Assembly: GCF_049808615.1 (NCBI RefSeq)
Contig: NZ_JBNCAN010000004.1
Coordinates: 124,001-188,000 of the forward strand
Origin: Modicisalibacter sp049808615
GTDB taxonomy: Bacteria; Pseudomonadota; Gammaproteobacteria; Pseudomonadales; Halomonadaceae
DNA length: 64,000 bases
Direction of reading: 5' to 3'
Shown here: in pieces, positions 1 through 7,466 of the stretch
How the letters are laid out: the number at the start of each line of letters is the position of its first letter
Numbering within the stretch: position 1 is the first letter of the stretch
Made by a program: the position numbers and the translations under genes
The notes under the pieces: model-generated
The model's database searches: none
Told to the model about the DNA's origin: nothing
Seen by the model: the letters and a program-made list of their open reading frames with translations, nothing else

Positions 1-98
1 TTTCCTATGCAACACTCCTCCCCGGTTGCTGCCGGCCGCTCGCCATTTCTCACGGTATTGTTTACCGCCGCTTTTCTAATCAATCACTCATCGGGGCA

Positions 99-1049
99 TC
101 AAAGATGAGCTTTCTCGGTAGGCAGCGCTTCGATTTGCGTGAATATTTCCGCAAGCGCCTCGGGGTTGCACGCCAGTTGGCGCATGGCTTCGGCTGCAGG
201 CGCCAGGCGCAGCCCTCCTAGGCAGGCAATGCCCAGCGATAGTGGCGGCGCTTCATCTTCCAGGATCAACGCCTTGAGGCGGCCTCCATTCAGAGACTCG
301 AAGACGCTAAGCGGAGTGTTGAACAGCGAGAAACCGAAGCCGTTTGCGACCAGACCTCTCAGCATGTCCATGGACTTGGCGCGATGGGCCACCTTGGGGG
401 ATAGCCCATGGTGAGTAAAAATCGACATGAAGTACTCGCGGCTCAAGGGCCAATCGAGCAATACCATGGAGTGAGTCACGAGCTCCTTGAGACTGATGCT
501 GTCCCGGCTGCTCAGCGGATGGTCGATGGCGACCACCGCATAGGGAGGGAAACGATACAAGGGGGTAAAGTCGATCTCCTCGGGGATCTGTAGATCGTAG
601 GTGAAAGCCAGTTCGTAGTCGCCCTGACCGAGCCCACGGACGATATCTACCTGGGTCATCTCATCACAGTAAAGGCTCACCGCCGGATGGCGGTCGACAA
701 AGCGGCGCAACAACTTGGGCAGGAATACCGGGGCGAAGGTAGGAAAGGCCACCAGCCGCAGCTCTCCCCCGATCTCCTCACCCAGCGATGCTGCAAACTT
801 CTCGAGCCCTTCGGCATCGTGCAGCAACTGGCGAGCACGGAGCAGTAGCTGCTTGCCGGCGGGTGTCAGCGACAATCCTTGCGCATGATGGCGCACGAAC
901 AACGGCAGCCCCGTGATCTCCTCGACCTGCTGGATTGCCGCAGAAATGGAGGGCTGGGAGACATGCAGCTTTCCAGCTGCCTGTGTCACGCTGGAGAGTT
1001 CGCCGGCGACCACGAAATAGCGCAACTGCTTGAGAGTGAATTTACGCAT
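99..1049 (-). CDS. LysR-family transcriptional regulator
   Basis: Protein of about 316 residues with an N-terminal winged helix-turn-helix (LKQLRYFVVAGE, then SVTQAAGKLHVSQPSISAAI) followed by a LysR substrate-binding domain. I chose the ATG at 1049, which starts directly before the HTH (MRKFTLKQLRYF); the frame can be extended to a TTG at 1076 but that adds nine unlikely residues. It is the last gene of a co-directional minus-strand group (monooxygenase, RidA, DUF1028, deacetylase), separated from the deacetylase by about 180 bases, so it probably has its own promoter and regulates that group. The effector is unknown. LysR assignment is firm; the target is inferred from position only. Confidence 0.9.
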   Translation of the reverse strand: MRKFTLKQLRYFVVAGELSSVTQAAGKLHVSQPSISAAIQQVEEITGLPLFVRHHAQGLSLTPAGKQLLLRARQLLHDAEGLEKFAASLGEEIGGELRLVAFPTFAPVFLPKLLRRFVDRHPAVSLYCDEMTQVDIVRGLGQGDYELAFTYDLQIPEEIDFTPLYRFPPYAVVAIDHPLSSRDSISLKELVTHSMVLLDWPLSREYFMSIFTHHGLSPKVAHRAKSMDMLRGLVANGFGFSLFNTPLSVFESLNGGRLKALILEDEAPPLSLGIACLGGLRLAPAAEAMRQLACNPEALAEIFTQIEALPTEKAHL

Positions 1050-1226
1050 CGACCGGGATACACCATCGCTGAACAAGAGCCGCTATCCCATGGAGCGAGC
1101 CGGACAGCGGATTCGTCAGCATATCAAGAGCGGCGCTAAAAAGCGCTGGTCGGCACTCGCCTCGTCAAGCGATAAGGGCGTCTTCTCGAAGATAGAGCGA
1201 TTACATTGGATGTCAGCGCTCCATCA

Positions 1227-2438
1227 TCAGGCTGATTCATCGATCGATAGAGCGCCCCTGGCCAAGCGACGACGCGCCTCGGGACCCTCGAGAACGGTGA
1301 TCAATCGCGCCAGGAAGGCCTCGCAACTGGCGATTTGCTCGCGAGTGACGAACTCATCGGGTTGATGGCCCTGGGCCATGCTGCCGGGACCACACACCAA
1401 GGCGGGAATACCCAGTTCATCTTGAAAGAGCCCGCCCTCGGTGCCGAAGCCAATGCGCTCCCGGGTCTGGTCGTCAAGCAGTGCCAGGATGAACTCCACC
1501 AAGGCGTCGTCGTCCGCCATGGACAGCCCCGGATAGTCACTGAGACGCTCCAGGCGAATACCGGCTTCGGCATGTCCTTTTTGCATCTGCGCTTCGAGAT
1601 TTGCCGCCAGGCCCATCAGTTCGCCCAGTAGTGCTTCTGGATCGTCCTCGGGAACGTTACGAATCTCCAGATCAAGATGGCAATCCTGGGGCACGATGTT
1701 CAGTGCTGTTCCGCCCTGAATGACCCCCACTTGCAGCGTGGTATGAGGAATTGCGAAACGCTCGTCGAAGGGGCCTTCAGCAGCCTTCTGTACAGCCTTT
1801 TCCTCGACCCAGCTTATCAATCGAGCAGCGACATGAATGGCATTGACGCCCTCCGGCGCCATGCCGGAATGACAGGCCTTGCCCCGCAAGTGCAGACGCA
1901 CGGCAAGCTTGCCCTTATGAGTCGTGGCCAGACGCATGGAAGTAGGTTCGCCGACCAGACAGGCCGCCGGCCGAACCGGTTGCTGGGCCAGATCGGCGAG
2001 TAAATTGCGCACTCCAAGGCAGCCTACTTCCTCATCGTGAGAAAAAGCCAGATGAATGGGCACGGCGAGATCGGCTTTGACCATCGCCGGCACTGCGGCT
2101 AGCACCGAAGCGAGAAAGCCCTTCATGTCGGCGGATCCACGCCCGTAAAGTCGTTCACCTTCGGCAGTCAATTGGAACGGTTCGAAAGACCAGGACTGGC
2201 CGGTAACCGGTACGGTATCGGTGTGTCCCGAAAGCATCACGCCAGCGCGCTCCGCGGGGCCGATGGTGGCATAGAGATTGGCCTTCTCGCCGGTGTCGTC
2301 GAGGATGCGTTTCGAGGCCACGCCATGACGGGCCAGATACTCCTCGATGAAATCGATCAGCGGAAGGTTGGAGCGATGGCTGGTAGTATCGAAGGCGATC
2401 AGTTCGCCGAGCAGTTCTTCGACAGATGATTGGGACAT
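1227..2438 (-). CDS. argE: M20 family deacetylase, acetylornithine deacetylase (ArgE)-like
   Basis: Protein of about 403 residues. It carries the metal-site motifs of M20 peptidases: SGHTDTVPV, GRGSADMKGF, HDEEVGCLG with the catalytic Glu pair, and VGEPTS. The family removes an N-acyl group from an amino acid; ArgE acts on N-acetylornithine. The ATG at 2438 is preceded by AAGG at good spacing, so I prefer it to the longer frame opening at 2468. It follows the DUF1028 gene by about 30 bases in an operon with a flavin monooxygenase and RidA, and no other arginine gene is near. A catabolic N-acyl amino acid deacylase is therefore as likely as true ArgE; the symbol reflects family resemblance only. 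Confidence 0.82.
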   Translation of the reverse strand: MSQSSVEELLGELIAFDTTSHRSNLPLIDFIEEYLARHGVASKRILDDTGEKANLYATIGPAERAGVMLSGHTDTVPVTGQSWSFEPFQLTAEGERLYGRGSADMKGFLASVLAAVPAMVKADLAVPIHLAFSHDEEVGCLGVRNLLADLAQQPVRPAACLVGEPTSMRLATTHKGKLAVRLHLRGKACHSGMAPEGVNAIHVAARLISWVEEKAVQKAAEGPFDERFAIPHTTLQVGVIQGGTALNIVPQDCHLDLEIRNVPEDDPEALLGELMGLAANLEAQMQKGHAEAGIRLERLSDYPGLSMADDDALVEFILALLDDQTRERIGFGTEGGLFQDELGIPALVCGPGSMAQGHQPDEFVTREQIASCEAFLARLITVLEGPEARRRLARGALSIDESA

Positions 2439-2471
2439 AGTTACCTTCTCGAAGTGCGTTTCGGGCAAAGC

Positions 2472-3146
2472 CTAGCGCTCGTCCCCGGGCACGCCATAGG
2501 ACGGTGACTGATCAGGGCGGGTTGCGCGCAGCACATAGGTATCACGTTGAGGCAGGTAGTTCTCCCATACCATGCGCAGTTCACTCAGCGGCGCGATATG
2601 CCAATCGACGCGCAGATCGACCACCGGCCAGCTGGCCTTGTCGGTGACCTTGAGTCCGGCCGAGTAAACCGGACCCATTTCACCCCCTGCCGCCAGACCC
2701 GCATCCATGGCCGCCAAAAGCCGCTCGGCAAGTTCACCATCATGAGCCTCGAATGCCTTCACCATGGCGCGAATAACGTCTTCATTGGCAAGCATATTGC
2801 CGCCAGCTACGCAATCGTGGCCCTGATGAGTCGCGTGTATGCCAAGCGTCTCGTCGCCGCTGTGCACGGCGCTTCTCCCCTGAGCGTCGAGCACCTGAAG
2901 CTGGCGCCACTCGGGGTACTCTTCGTGCTCGATCATGCGTGCCAGTACGCCTTCGGCGTCAAGCCCCTCCTCCAGCCACTGCACACCCAATTGGCCCAAT
3001 ACCGGGTTGGTGACATTCTGAGTCAGCACCACGCCCTTGCTCGGGGCGATAAAGGGACAGCGGCTGGCAACGCAAATGCTCGAGGAGCTGATGGCAGTGC
3101 CAAACTGGCCTGTCTCGCGACAAAAACCGGCAATGGAAAAGGTCAT
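2472..3146 (-). CDS. DUF1028 family protein (Ntn-hydrolase-like)
   Basis: 224 residues, beginning MTFSIAGFCRETGQFGTAIS and continuing with the conserved VVLTQNVTNPVLG segment typical of DUF1028. Members of this family are predicted to have an Ntn-hydrolase type fold and often sit in amino acid or amine catabolic operons, but the reaction is not established. The start ATG overlaps the RidA stop (ATGA at 3143-3146), indicating translational coupling. The neighbours (RidA, M20 deacetylase, flavin monooxygenase) suggest hydrolysis of an amide intermediate in the same pathway. Family call is confident; function is inference. Confidence 0.85.
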   Translation of the reverse strand: MTFSIAGFCRETGQFGTAISSSSICVASRCPFIAPSKGVVLTQNVTNPVLGQLGVQWLEEGLDAEGVLARMIEHEEYPEWRQLQVLDAQGRSAVHSGDETLGIHATHQGHDCVAGGNMLANEDVIRAMVKAFEAHDGELAERLLAAMDAGLAAGGEMGPVYSAGLKVTDKASWPVVDLRVDWHIAPLSELRMVWENYLPQRDTYVLRATRPDQSPSYGVPGDER

Positions 3147-3568
3147 GATGCATTCTCCTCATCGGGGATCACTGCAATGACGTCGATCTCCATCAGCCAC
3201 TCGGGCTGAGCGAGGCCCGCCACGACCAGCCCAGTGGAGATGGGATAGACGCCCCTGAGCCACTTGCCCACCTCGCGATAGACCGGCTCGCGGAAACGCG
3301 GATCGGTGATGTAGGTGGTAGTCTTGACGATATGACTCAAGTCAGAACCGGCTTCCTCGAGCAGTTGCTTGACGTTCTTCATCGCTTGCTCGGCCTGGAT
3401 GCTCGGGTCGCCCAGTCCCACCAGCTTGCCTTCGAAATCGGTGCCGACCTGACCGCGTACGTAAACGGTATTACCCGCCCGCACTGCCTGGCAGAGATCG
3501 TTATCCAGCGTCTGGTTCGGATACGTCTCCTTGGTATTGAACATGCGGATTCGCGTATGCGTAGGCAT
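3143..3568 (-). CDS. RidA family protein (enamine/imine deaminase)
   Basis: 141 residues of the YjgF/YER057c/UK114 family. Visible signatures are VRGQVGTDFEG, IQAEQAMKNVKQLLEEAGSD, and the C-terminal STGLVVAGLAQPEWLMEIDV. RidA proteins hydrolyse reactive enamine/imine intermediates made by amine- or amino acid-oxidising flavoenzymes and PLP enzymes. Its start overlaps the stop of the flavin monooxygenase gene by ATGA (3565-3568), and its own stop overlaps the next gene the same way. It probably processes an imine from the adjacent flavoenzyme. Sequence differences from housekeeping RidA (longer, about 141 rather than 128 residues) suggest a pathway-specific paralogue. Confidence 0.88.
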   Translation of the reverse strand: MPTHTRIRMFNTKETYPNQTLDNDLCQAVRAGNTVYVRGQVGTDFEGKLVGLGDPSIQAEQAMKNVKQLLEEAGSDLSHIVKTTTYITDPRFREPVYREVGKWLRGVYPISTGLVVAGLAQPEWLMEIDVIAVIPDEENAS

Positions 3569-4911
3569 CAGTTGGCTCCCAGATTGCTGGCTTCTTGAAT
3601 ACCCGAAGCAGGATATACGCTATCGGGCTCATCGGATGCCCGATCTTGGGCGGCCTGGTGATAGGCCAGGTACTTGCGCTGCTTGCCGATCTGATCCGCA
3701 ATATACTTGGCGTCGTGCCAAACGCCCCAGATAAAGCTGGAGCCCCGATGGGACAGCCACGGCAGCCCCAGGAAGTAGATGCCGGGCGCGCTCGACACGC
3801 CGCGATGATGCTTGGGTCTACCCATTTCATCCAAGGCATTTTCAGGCCTCAACCAGCCATAATCGACCTTGAAGCCGGTGGCCCAGATGATGGAGGTCAC
3901 GCCCGCTTCTGCAAGGTCGAGCTCGCTCAAGGGGGCGGTCACACACGCCGGATCCGAAAGAATGTCGCGAGCTTCGGGCTCTTCCGGAAGGTCGAGACCA
4001 TTGTCGGCGATGAAGTTATCCGCGGCATCCAGCAGCGAGAGATAGTTCTCGTCGCCATATTTCAGGTTGTCGACGAGATCCGGTTGGAAGGTCACCTTGT
4101 CGGCGTCGAAGGACTTTGTCATACCGACAAGCGTTATCCCCCGATGGGCCAGCTCTCGAAAATCGACGGTGTTGCCGCCGTGAGCGCCGCTTACGGCAAT
4201 GGTGACATGCTCCGTGCCCGGCTTCATGGCCTCCGCATCCCATTCGCCGAGTACGCCCAGCCACCAGCAGAAGTCACGGCCGCGATATGCTCGCGGCGGC
4301 CGATTGTGCGGCCCCACCGAGAGATATACTTTTTTTCCGGCACGCCGAAGCTCATCGGCGATCTGTACTCCGGAGGATCCAGCACCGACCACCAGCACGC
4401 CACCTTCCGGCAACTGCTCAGGATTACGGTACTCGGCGGAGTGAATCTGCGCGATTTTCTCATGCTTGGGGGCGATCGGCGGAATCACCGGGTGCTGGAA
4501 CGGCCCGGTGGCAGCGACTACGCGGCTGGCCTCGATCACGCCCTCGGAGGTTTCGATGGTGAAGCCCGGTCGACCGACGTTGCGCTCCACCCTCTTCACT
4601 TCCACGCCGGTGCGGATGGGGGCGTCGATCTTTTTGGCGTAGTCCTCGAAGTAATCCGCTATCCGCTCTTTAGGTGCGAAGGCATCCGGTTCAACGTCAT
4701 CGAATTCCAGGCCGGGCAGACGATCGTGCCAGGCCGGGCCATTGGCTACCAGTGAATCCCAGCGCCGCGTGCGCCAGCAGTCGGCGATACGATTGCGTTC
4801 CAGCACGAGATGAGGTACGCCGAGCTTGCTCAGATGCTCGCTCATGGCGATACCCGCCTGCCCGGCGCCAACCACCAATGTATCGGTTTTTTCAGCAGCA
4901 GATGCGGTCAT
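3568..4911 (-). CDS. FAD/NAD(P)H-dependent flavin monooxygenase (CzcO/FMO-like)
   Basis: 447 residues with two Rossmann dinucleotide motifs: an FAD site near the N-terminus (VVGAGQAGIAM, about residues 14-24) and a central NAD(P)H site (VVGAGSSGVQIADELRRAG), plus the late ATGF motif (IIWATGFKVDYGWL). This layout is that of class B flavin monooxygenases (COG2072), which hydroxylate or oxidise amines, sulfides or ketones. The start at 4911 follows a GGAG on the minus strand. It is the first gene of a five-gene minus-strand operon with RidA, DUF1028, M20 deacetylase and LysR. The substrate is unknown; oxidation of an amine or N-acylated amino acid is inferred. Confidence 0.85.
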   Translation of the reverse strand: MTASAAEKTDTLVVGAGQAGIAMSEHLSKLGVPHLVLERNRIADCWRTRRWDSLVANGPAWHDRLPGLEFDDVEPDAFAPKERIADYFEDYAKKIDAPIRTGVEVKRVERNVGRPGFTIETSEGVIEASRVVAATGPFQHPVIPPIAPKHEKIAQIHSAEYRNPEQLPEGGVLVVGAGSSGVQIADELRRAGKKVYLSVGPHNRPPRAYRGRDFCWWLGVLGEWDAEAMKPGTEHVTIAVSGAHGGNTVDFRELAHRGITLVGMTKSFDADKVTFQPDLVDNLKYGDENYLSLLDAADNFIADNGLDLPEEPEARDILSDPACVTAPLSELDLAEAGVTSIIWATGFKVDYGWLRPENALDEMGRPKHHRGVSSAPGIYFLGLPWLSHRGSSFIWGVWHDAKYIADQIGKQRKYLAYHQAAQDRASDEPDSVYPASGIQEASNLGAN

Positions 4912-5133
4912 GGGGAAAGGCTCCTTGTTTGACTTGTAGCAAAGACCTTAAGAGCCACGCCTGCTTAAATAAAATATAGTTATTCTTTTTATAGCATCAT
5001 AAAAAGCTATTCAAAGCAGAAGAATGGTTCGACGCTGATGTCAGGAACGATAGCCCAACGCAACGTTTATGGTGCTGGCTGGTGACAAGTCAGGAAGTGA
5101 GCCAATAAGAAAGGCTTTCGAGTAGAAAAGCGC
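4912..5133. other. Intergenic region upstream of the monooxygenase operon
   Basis: No gene seen. The stretch 4960-5020 is notably AT-rich (TAAATAAAATATAG, TTATTCTTTTTATAGC) compared with its surroundings and is the likely promoter/operator area for the minus-strand monooxygenase operon. The LysR protein encoded at the end of that operon could act here; no clear dyad operator was identified. Confidence 0.4.
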
Positions 5134-5209
5134 TGGCTCCCCGAACAGGACTCGAACCTGTGACCCAATGATTAACAGTCATTTGCTCTACCAACTGAGC
5201 TATCGGGGA
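5134..5209 (-). tRNA. tRNA-Asn (GTT), copy 3 in transcription order
   Basis: 76-nt cloverleaf on the minus strand starting TCCCCGATAGCTCAGTTGG, anticodon loop CTGTTAA with anticodon GTT, T-loop TTCGAGT, and an encoded 3' CCA. Acceptor arms pair as TCCCCGA with the 3' strand TTCGGGGA-type ending GGGGAGCCA (discriminator G). It is the most downstream of three tandem tRNA-Asn genes, separated from the next by 28 bases. Confidence 0.97.
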
Positions 5210-5237
5210 ACATCGAAAGCGGACTTCGGAGGGAGGT

Positions 5238-5313
5238 TGGCTCCCCGAGCAGGACTCGAACCTGCGACCCAATGATTAACAGTCATTTGCTCTACCAACT
5301 GAGCTATCGGGGA
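5238..5313 (-). tRNA. tRNA-Asn (GTT), copy 2
   Basis: 76-nt tRNA-Asn with the same anticodon GTT and encoded CCA. It differs from copies 1 and 3 by two bases that form one T-stem pair: A-T in the outer copies becomes G-C here (GCAGG...CCTGC). The paired change keeps the stem, so the copy is probably functional. Confidence 0.97.
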
Positions 5314-5341
5314 ATCGCCGAAGATCGGTGTTCATAGACGT

Positions 5342-5417
5342 TGGCTCCCCGAACAGGACTCGAACCTGTGACCCAATGATTAACAGTCATTTGCTCTACC
5401 AACTGAGCTATCGGGGA
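5342..5417 (-). tRNA. tRNA-Asn (GTT), copy 1 in transcription order
   Basis: 76-nt tRNA-Asn identical in readable parts to the copy at 5134-5209, anticodon GTT, encoded 3' CCA. The three copies repeat every 104 bases, with 28-base spacers that are not alike, so the duplication is maintained in the tRNA itself rather than in the whole unit. Confidence 0.97.
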
Positions 5418-5533
5418 ACATCTCGAACACGCGGCGTAGTATACGTAACGAGAAACGTCCGTCAAGAGCACAAGGCTCTTGACGCCCGCCCCTCTTCCGA
5501 ACGGCCAGGCGCGCAGTCCGGTAAGATCGATGC

Positions 5534-5601
5534 AAAAGCGCCCACCGACAATGAACTGACCCCATAAAGTTGGACGGTTCATTCAGACGGTGGGCGCTTT
5601 T
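5534..5601. repeat. Nested palindrome, possible IS3-family end scar
   Basis: A perfect 14-bp inverted repeat (AAAAGCGCCCACCG at 5534-5547 and its complement at 5588-5601) encloses a second inverted pair (AATGAAC at 5550-5556 and GTTCATT). The core TGAACTGACCCCATAAAG resembles, from memory, terminal sequences of some IS3-family elements. It sits between tRNA-Met and the tRNA-Asn array. It could be a solo end left by an excised element, or a hairpin acting on the tRNA transcript. No transposase is present. Confidence 0.5.
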
Positions 5602-5608
5602 CCGATTC

Positions 5609-5685
5609 TGGTGGCTACGCCCTGATTCGAACAGGGGACCCCATCATTATGAGTGATGTGCTCTAACCAGCTGAGCTACGTAGCC
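5609..5685 (-). tRNA. tRNA-Met (CAT), elongator type
   Basis: 77-nt cloverleaf on the minus strand, 5' GGCTACGTAGCTCAGCTGG, anticodon loop with CAT, T-loop TTCGAAT and an encoded CCA. The acceptor stem starts with a normal G-C pair (GGCTACG with CGTAGCC), which argues for the elongator rather than the initiator tRNA. It lies upstream of the tRNA-Asn array on the same strand. Confidence 0.95.
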
Positions 5686-5751
5686 TTGAACAACGGGGGC
5701 AGATTATGCCCGTTGCCAGGCGGCTTGGCAACTCGCCTGTGGGCTGAACAC

Positions 5752-6705
5752 TCACCCCTGGATACCTATGGCTTCTTTTACCGCCGGCAGTCCCGGCTCT
5801 CCTTTTACGGTCGTGACGCCTTCGAGCCAGCCATCCAACACCTCAGGATTGGATTGCAGCCAGCTACGCGCCGCTTCACGGGGTTTTTCGCCTCCATCCA
5901 TGATGGCGCCCATGATCTGGTTTTCCATTTCCAGGGAAAACTGCAGATTCTCGAGCAGAGTGCCGACGTTGCCGCACTCCTCGATATAGCCGCTGCGCGT
6001 ATTGGTGTGTACCGTCGCCCCACCCAGATTCGGGCCGAAGTAATCGTCGGCGCCCTTCAGGTAAGTCATATCGAAATTGGTATTCATTGGATGTGGCTCC
6101 CAGCCCAGGAACACCATCCAGTCTTCATTACGCGTCTTCGACTTCAACTCGGACAACATTCCAGCTTCGGACGAATCGATCAACTCCCAGTCACCCAGGC
6201 CGAAGGCGTCATCATCGATCATGTTCTGGATGATCATGTTGCCGTCGTTGCCGGCCTCGATACCGTACAAACGACTGTCGAACTTGTCGGCGTGCTTATC
6301 GAGATCGGCTACGGACGTGACCCCGGCATCGTGTACATATTGCGGCACCGCAAGTGTGTACTTGGCGCCTTCGAGATTGACCGCCACCCGATCGACCTGC
6401 CCTTTTTCGATGTAGGGGTCGCTGATCGAGGCCATGGAGGGCATCCAGTTGCCCAGGAAAACATCGAAATCACCGTTCTTCATGCCGGCATAGGCGATCG
6501 GCACCGACACGGTATCGCTGCGGGTCTCGTAGCCCAACCCTTCGAGCACTTCGCTGGTCAGTGCAGTGGTGGCGGTGATATCGGTCCAGCCCACCTCAGC
6601 CAGGCGTACCGTCTGGCAGCTCTGTGGTACCTCCGCCATGGCCAAGGGAGCACCAGCGATCAGCAAACCTCCCATTATGTATTGGGTAGACGTCTTGTAA
6701 TTCAT
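5752..6705 (-). CDS. choX: Choline/betaine ABC transporter substrate-binding protein (ChoX-like)
   Basis: 317 residues, with an N-terminal signal peptide ending near APLAMAE and an OpuAC-type binding domain. Motifs LAEVGWTDITATTALTSEVLEGLGY, FDVFLGNWMPSM and WEPHPMN match choline-binding ChoX proteins, where aromatic residues form the quaternary-amine cage. The ATG at 6705 has AAGGA nine bases upstream; the frame can open at a TTG at 6714. It is divergent from betI across a BetI-type operator. No permease or ATPase gene accompanies it, so the ABC partners (choW, choV) must be elsewhere. It probably delivers choline for conversion to glycine betaine by BetA and BetB. Confidence 0.88.
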   Translation of the reverse strand: MNYKTSTQYIMGGLLIAGAPLAMAEVPQSCQTVRLAEVGWTDITATTALTSEVLEGLGYETRSDTVSVPIAYAGMKNGDFDVFLGNWMPSMASISDPYIEKGQVDRVAVNLEGAKYTLAVPQYVHDAGVTSVADLDKHADKFDSRLYGIEAGNDGNMIIQNMIDDDAFGLGDWELIDSSEAGMLSELKSKTRNEDWMVFLGWEPHPMNTNFDMTYLKGADDYFGPNLGGATVHTNTRSGYIEECGNVGTLLENLQFSLEMENQIMGAIMDGGEKPREAARSWLQSNPEVLDGWLEGVTTVKGEPGLPAVKEAIGIQG

Positions 6706-6726
6706 GCAGGGCAATCCTTTTTATTG

Positions 6727-6740
6727 ATTGAACGTTCAAT
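6727..6740. promoter_or_regulatory. BetI operator palindrome
   Basis: A perfect 14-bp palindrome ATTGAACGTTCAAT lies between the divergent choX and betI genes, about 22 bases upstream of choX and 88 upstream of betI. It matches the core of the BetI operator known from enteric bet regions. Repression of choX and betIBA, relieved by choline, is inferred from this match and the adjacent betI gene. Confidence 0.8.
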
Positions 6741-6827
6741 TAACATATCTCATACTATCAATTATTGTCCAATCGCTCACAAATGAGTCATCAAACGTTC
6801 GGAGCGGATTGCGAAGGAGACGATCCA

Positions 6828-7424
6828 TTGCCCAAGCTTGGAATGGAACCCATTCGACGTCATCAACTCGTGCAAGCCACCCTGCAGGCGATCGACGAGG
6901 CTGGGCTTGCCAATGCCACCATCTCGCGCATCGCCAATCGAGCCAATGTCTCCACCGGCATCATCAGCCACTATTTCGGTGGCAAGGAAGGATTGCTCGA
7001 CGCCACCATGCGCCAGGTGCTGGGCGAGCTAGGCAAGGGCATCGCCCAGCGCAGGGCACGGGCAGAGGACTCTCCCCGTGCGCAGATTCGCGCCATCATC
7101 GATGGCAACTTCGACGAGCATCAGGTCAGTCAGTCGGTGATGAAAACCTGGCTGGCGTTCTGGGCCTCGAGCATGCATCGCAGCAATTTGCAGCGGTTAC
7201 AGCAGGTCAATGATCGGCGCCTCTATTCGAACCTTTGTGTTCAGTTTCGCCGCTGCCTGTATCGGCAAGACGCTCGTGATGCGGCACGCGGACTAGCTGC
7301 CTTGATCGATGGGCTTTGGCTGCGTGGCGCCCTGGCCTCGAAAACCCTCGACGTCGAACGTGCTCGCCGTATCGCCTACGACTATCTCGACGGCCAGCTT
7401 CAACGCGCCGAAACCTTCGCCTGA
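6828..7424 (+). CDS. betI: Choline-responsive transcriptional repressor BetI
   Basis: 198 residues when started at the TTG at 6828, which has AAGGAGA seven bases upstream and gives the canonical N-terminus (PKLGMEPIRRHQLV). The TetR-type HTH follows (ATISRIANRANVSTGIISHYFGGKEGLL), and the rest matches the BetI ligand domain (MKTWLAFWASSMH). The reading frame extends upstream to 6765 but that part lies in the operator region and lacks a ribosome site. BetI represses the betaine synthesis genes until choline is present. It heads betI-betB-betA, with betB 42 bases downstream. Confidence 0.95.
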   Translation: MPKLGMEPIRRHQLVQATLQAIDEAGLANATISRIANRANVSTGIISHYFGGKEGLLDATMRQVLGELGKGIAQRRARAEDSPRAQIRAIIDGNFDEHQVSQSVMKTWLAFWASSMHRSNLQRLQQVNDRRLYSNLCVQFRRCLYRQDARDAARGLAALIDGLWLRGALASKTLDVERARRIAYDYLDGQLQRAETFA

Positions 7425-7466
7425 GCAACGCTGTACTTCGACAATTTTCAATCTGCAGGAGGCACC

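Noticed and set aside
5134..5417. Regular 104-base repeats resembling a short repeat array or CRISPR
   Set aside because: The repeated part is tRNA-Asn with full cloverleaf and anticodon; spacers are 28 bases but repeats are 76-base tRNA genes and no cas gene is present.
5653..6786. A 377-codon plus-strand frame over choX
   Set aside because: Antisense to choX, which has a signal peptide and family motifs; this frame also crosses tRNA-Met.
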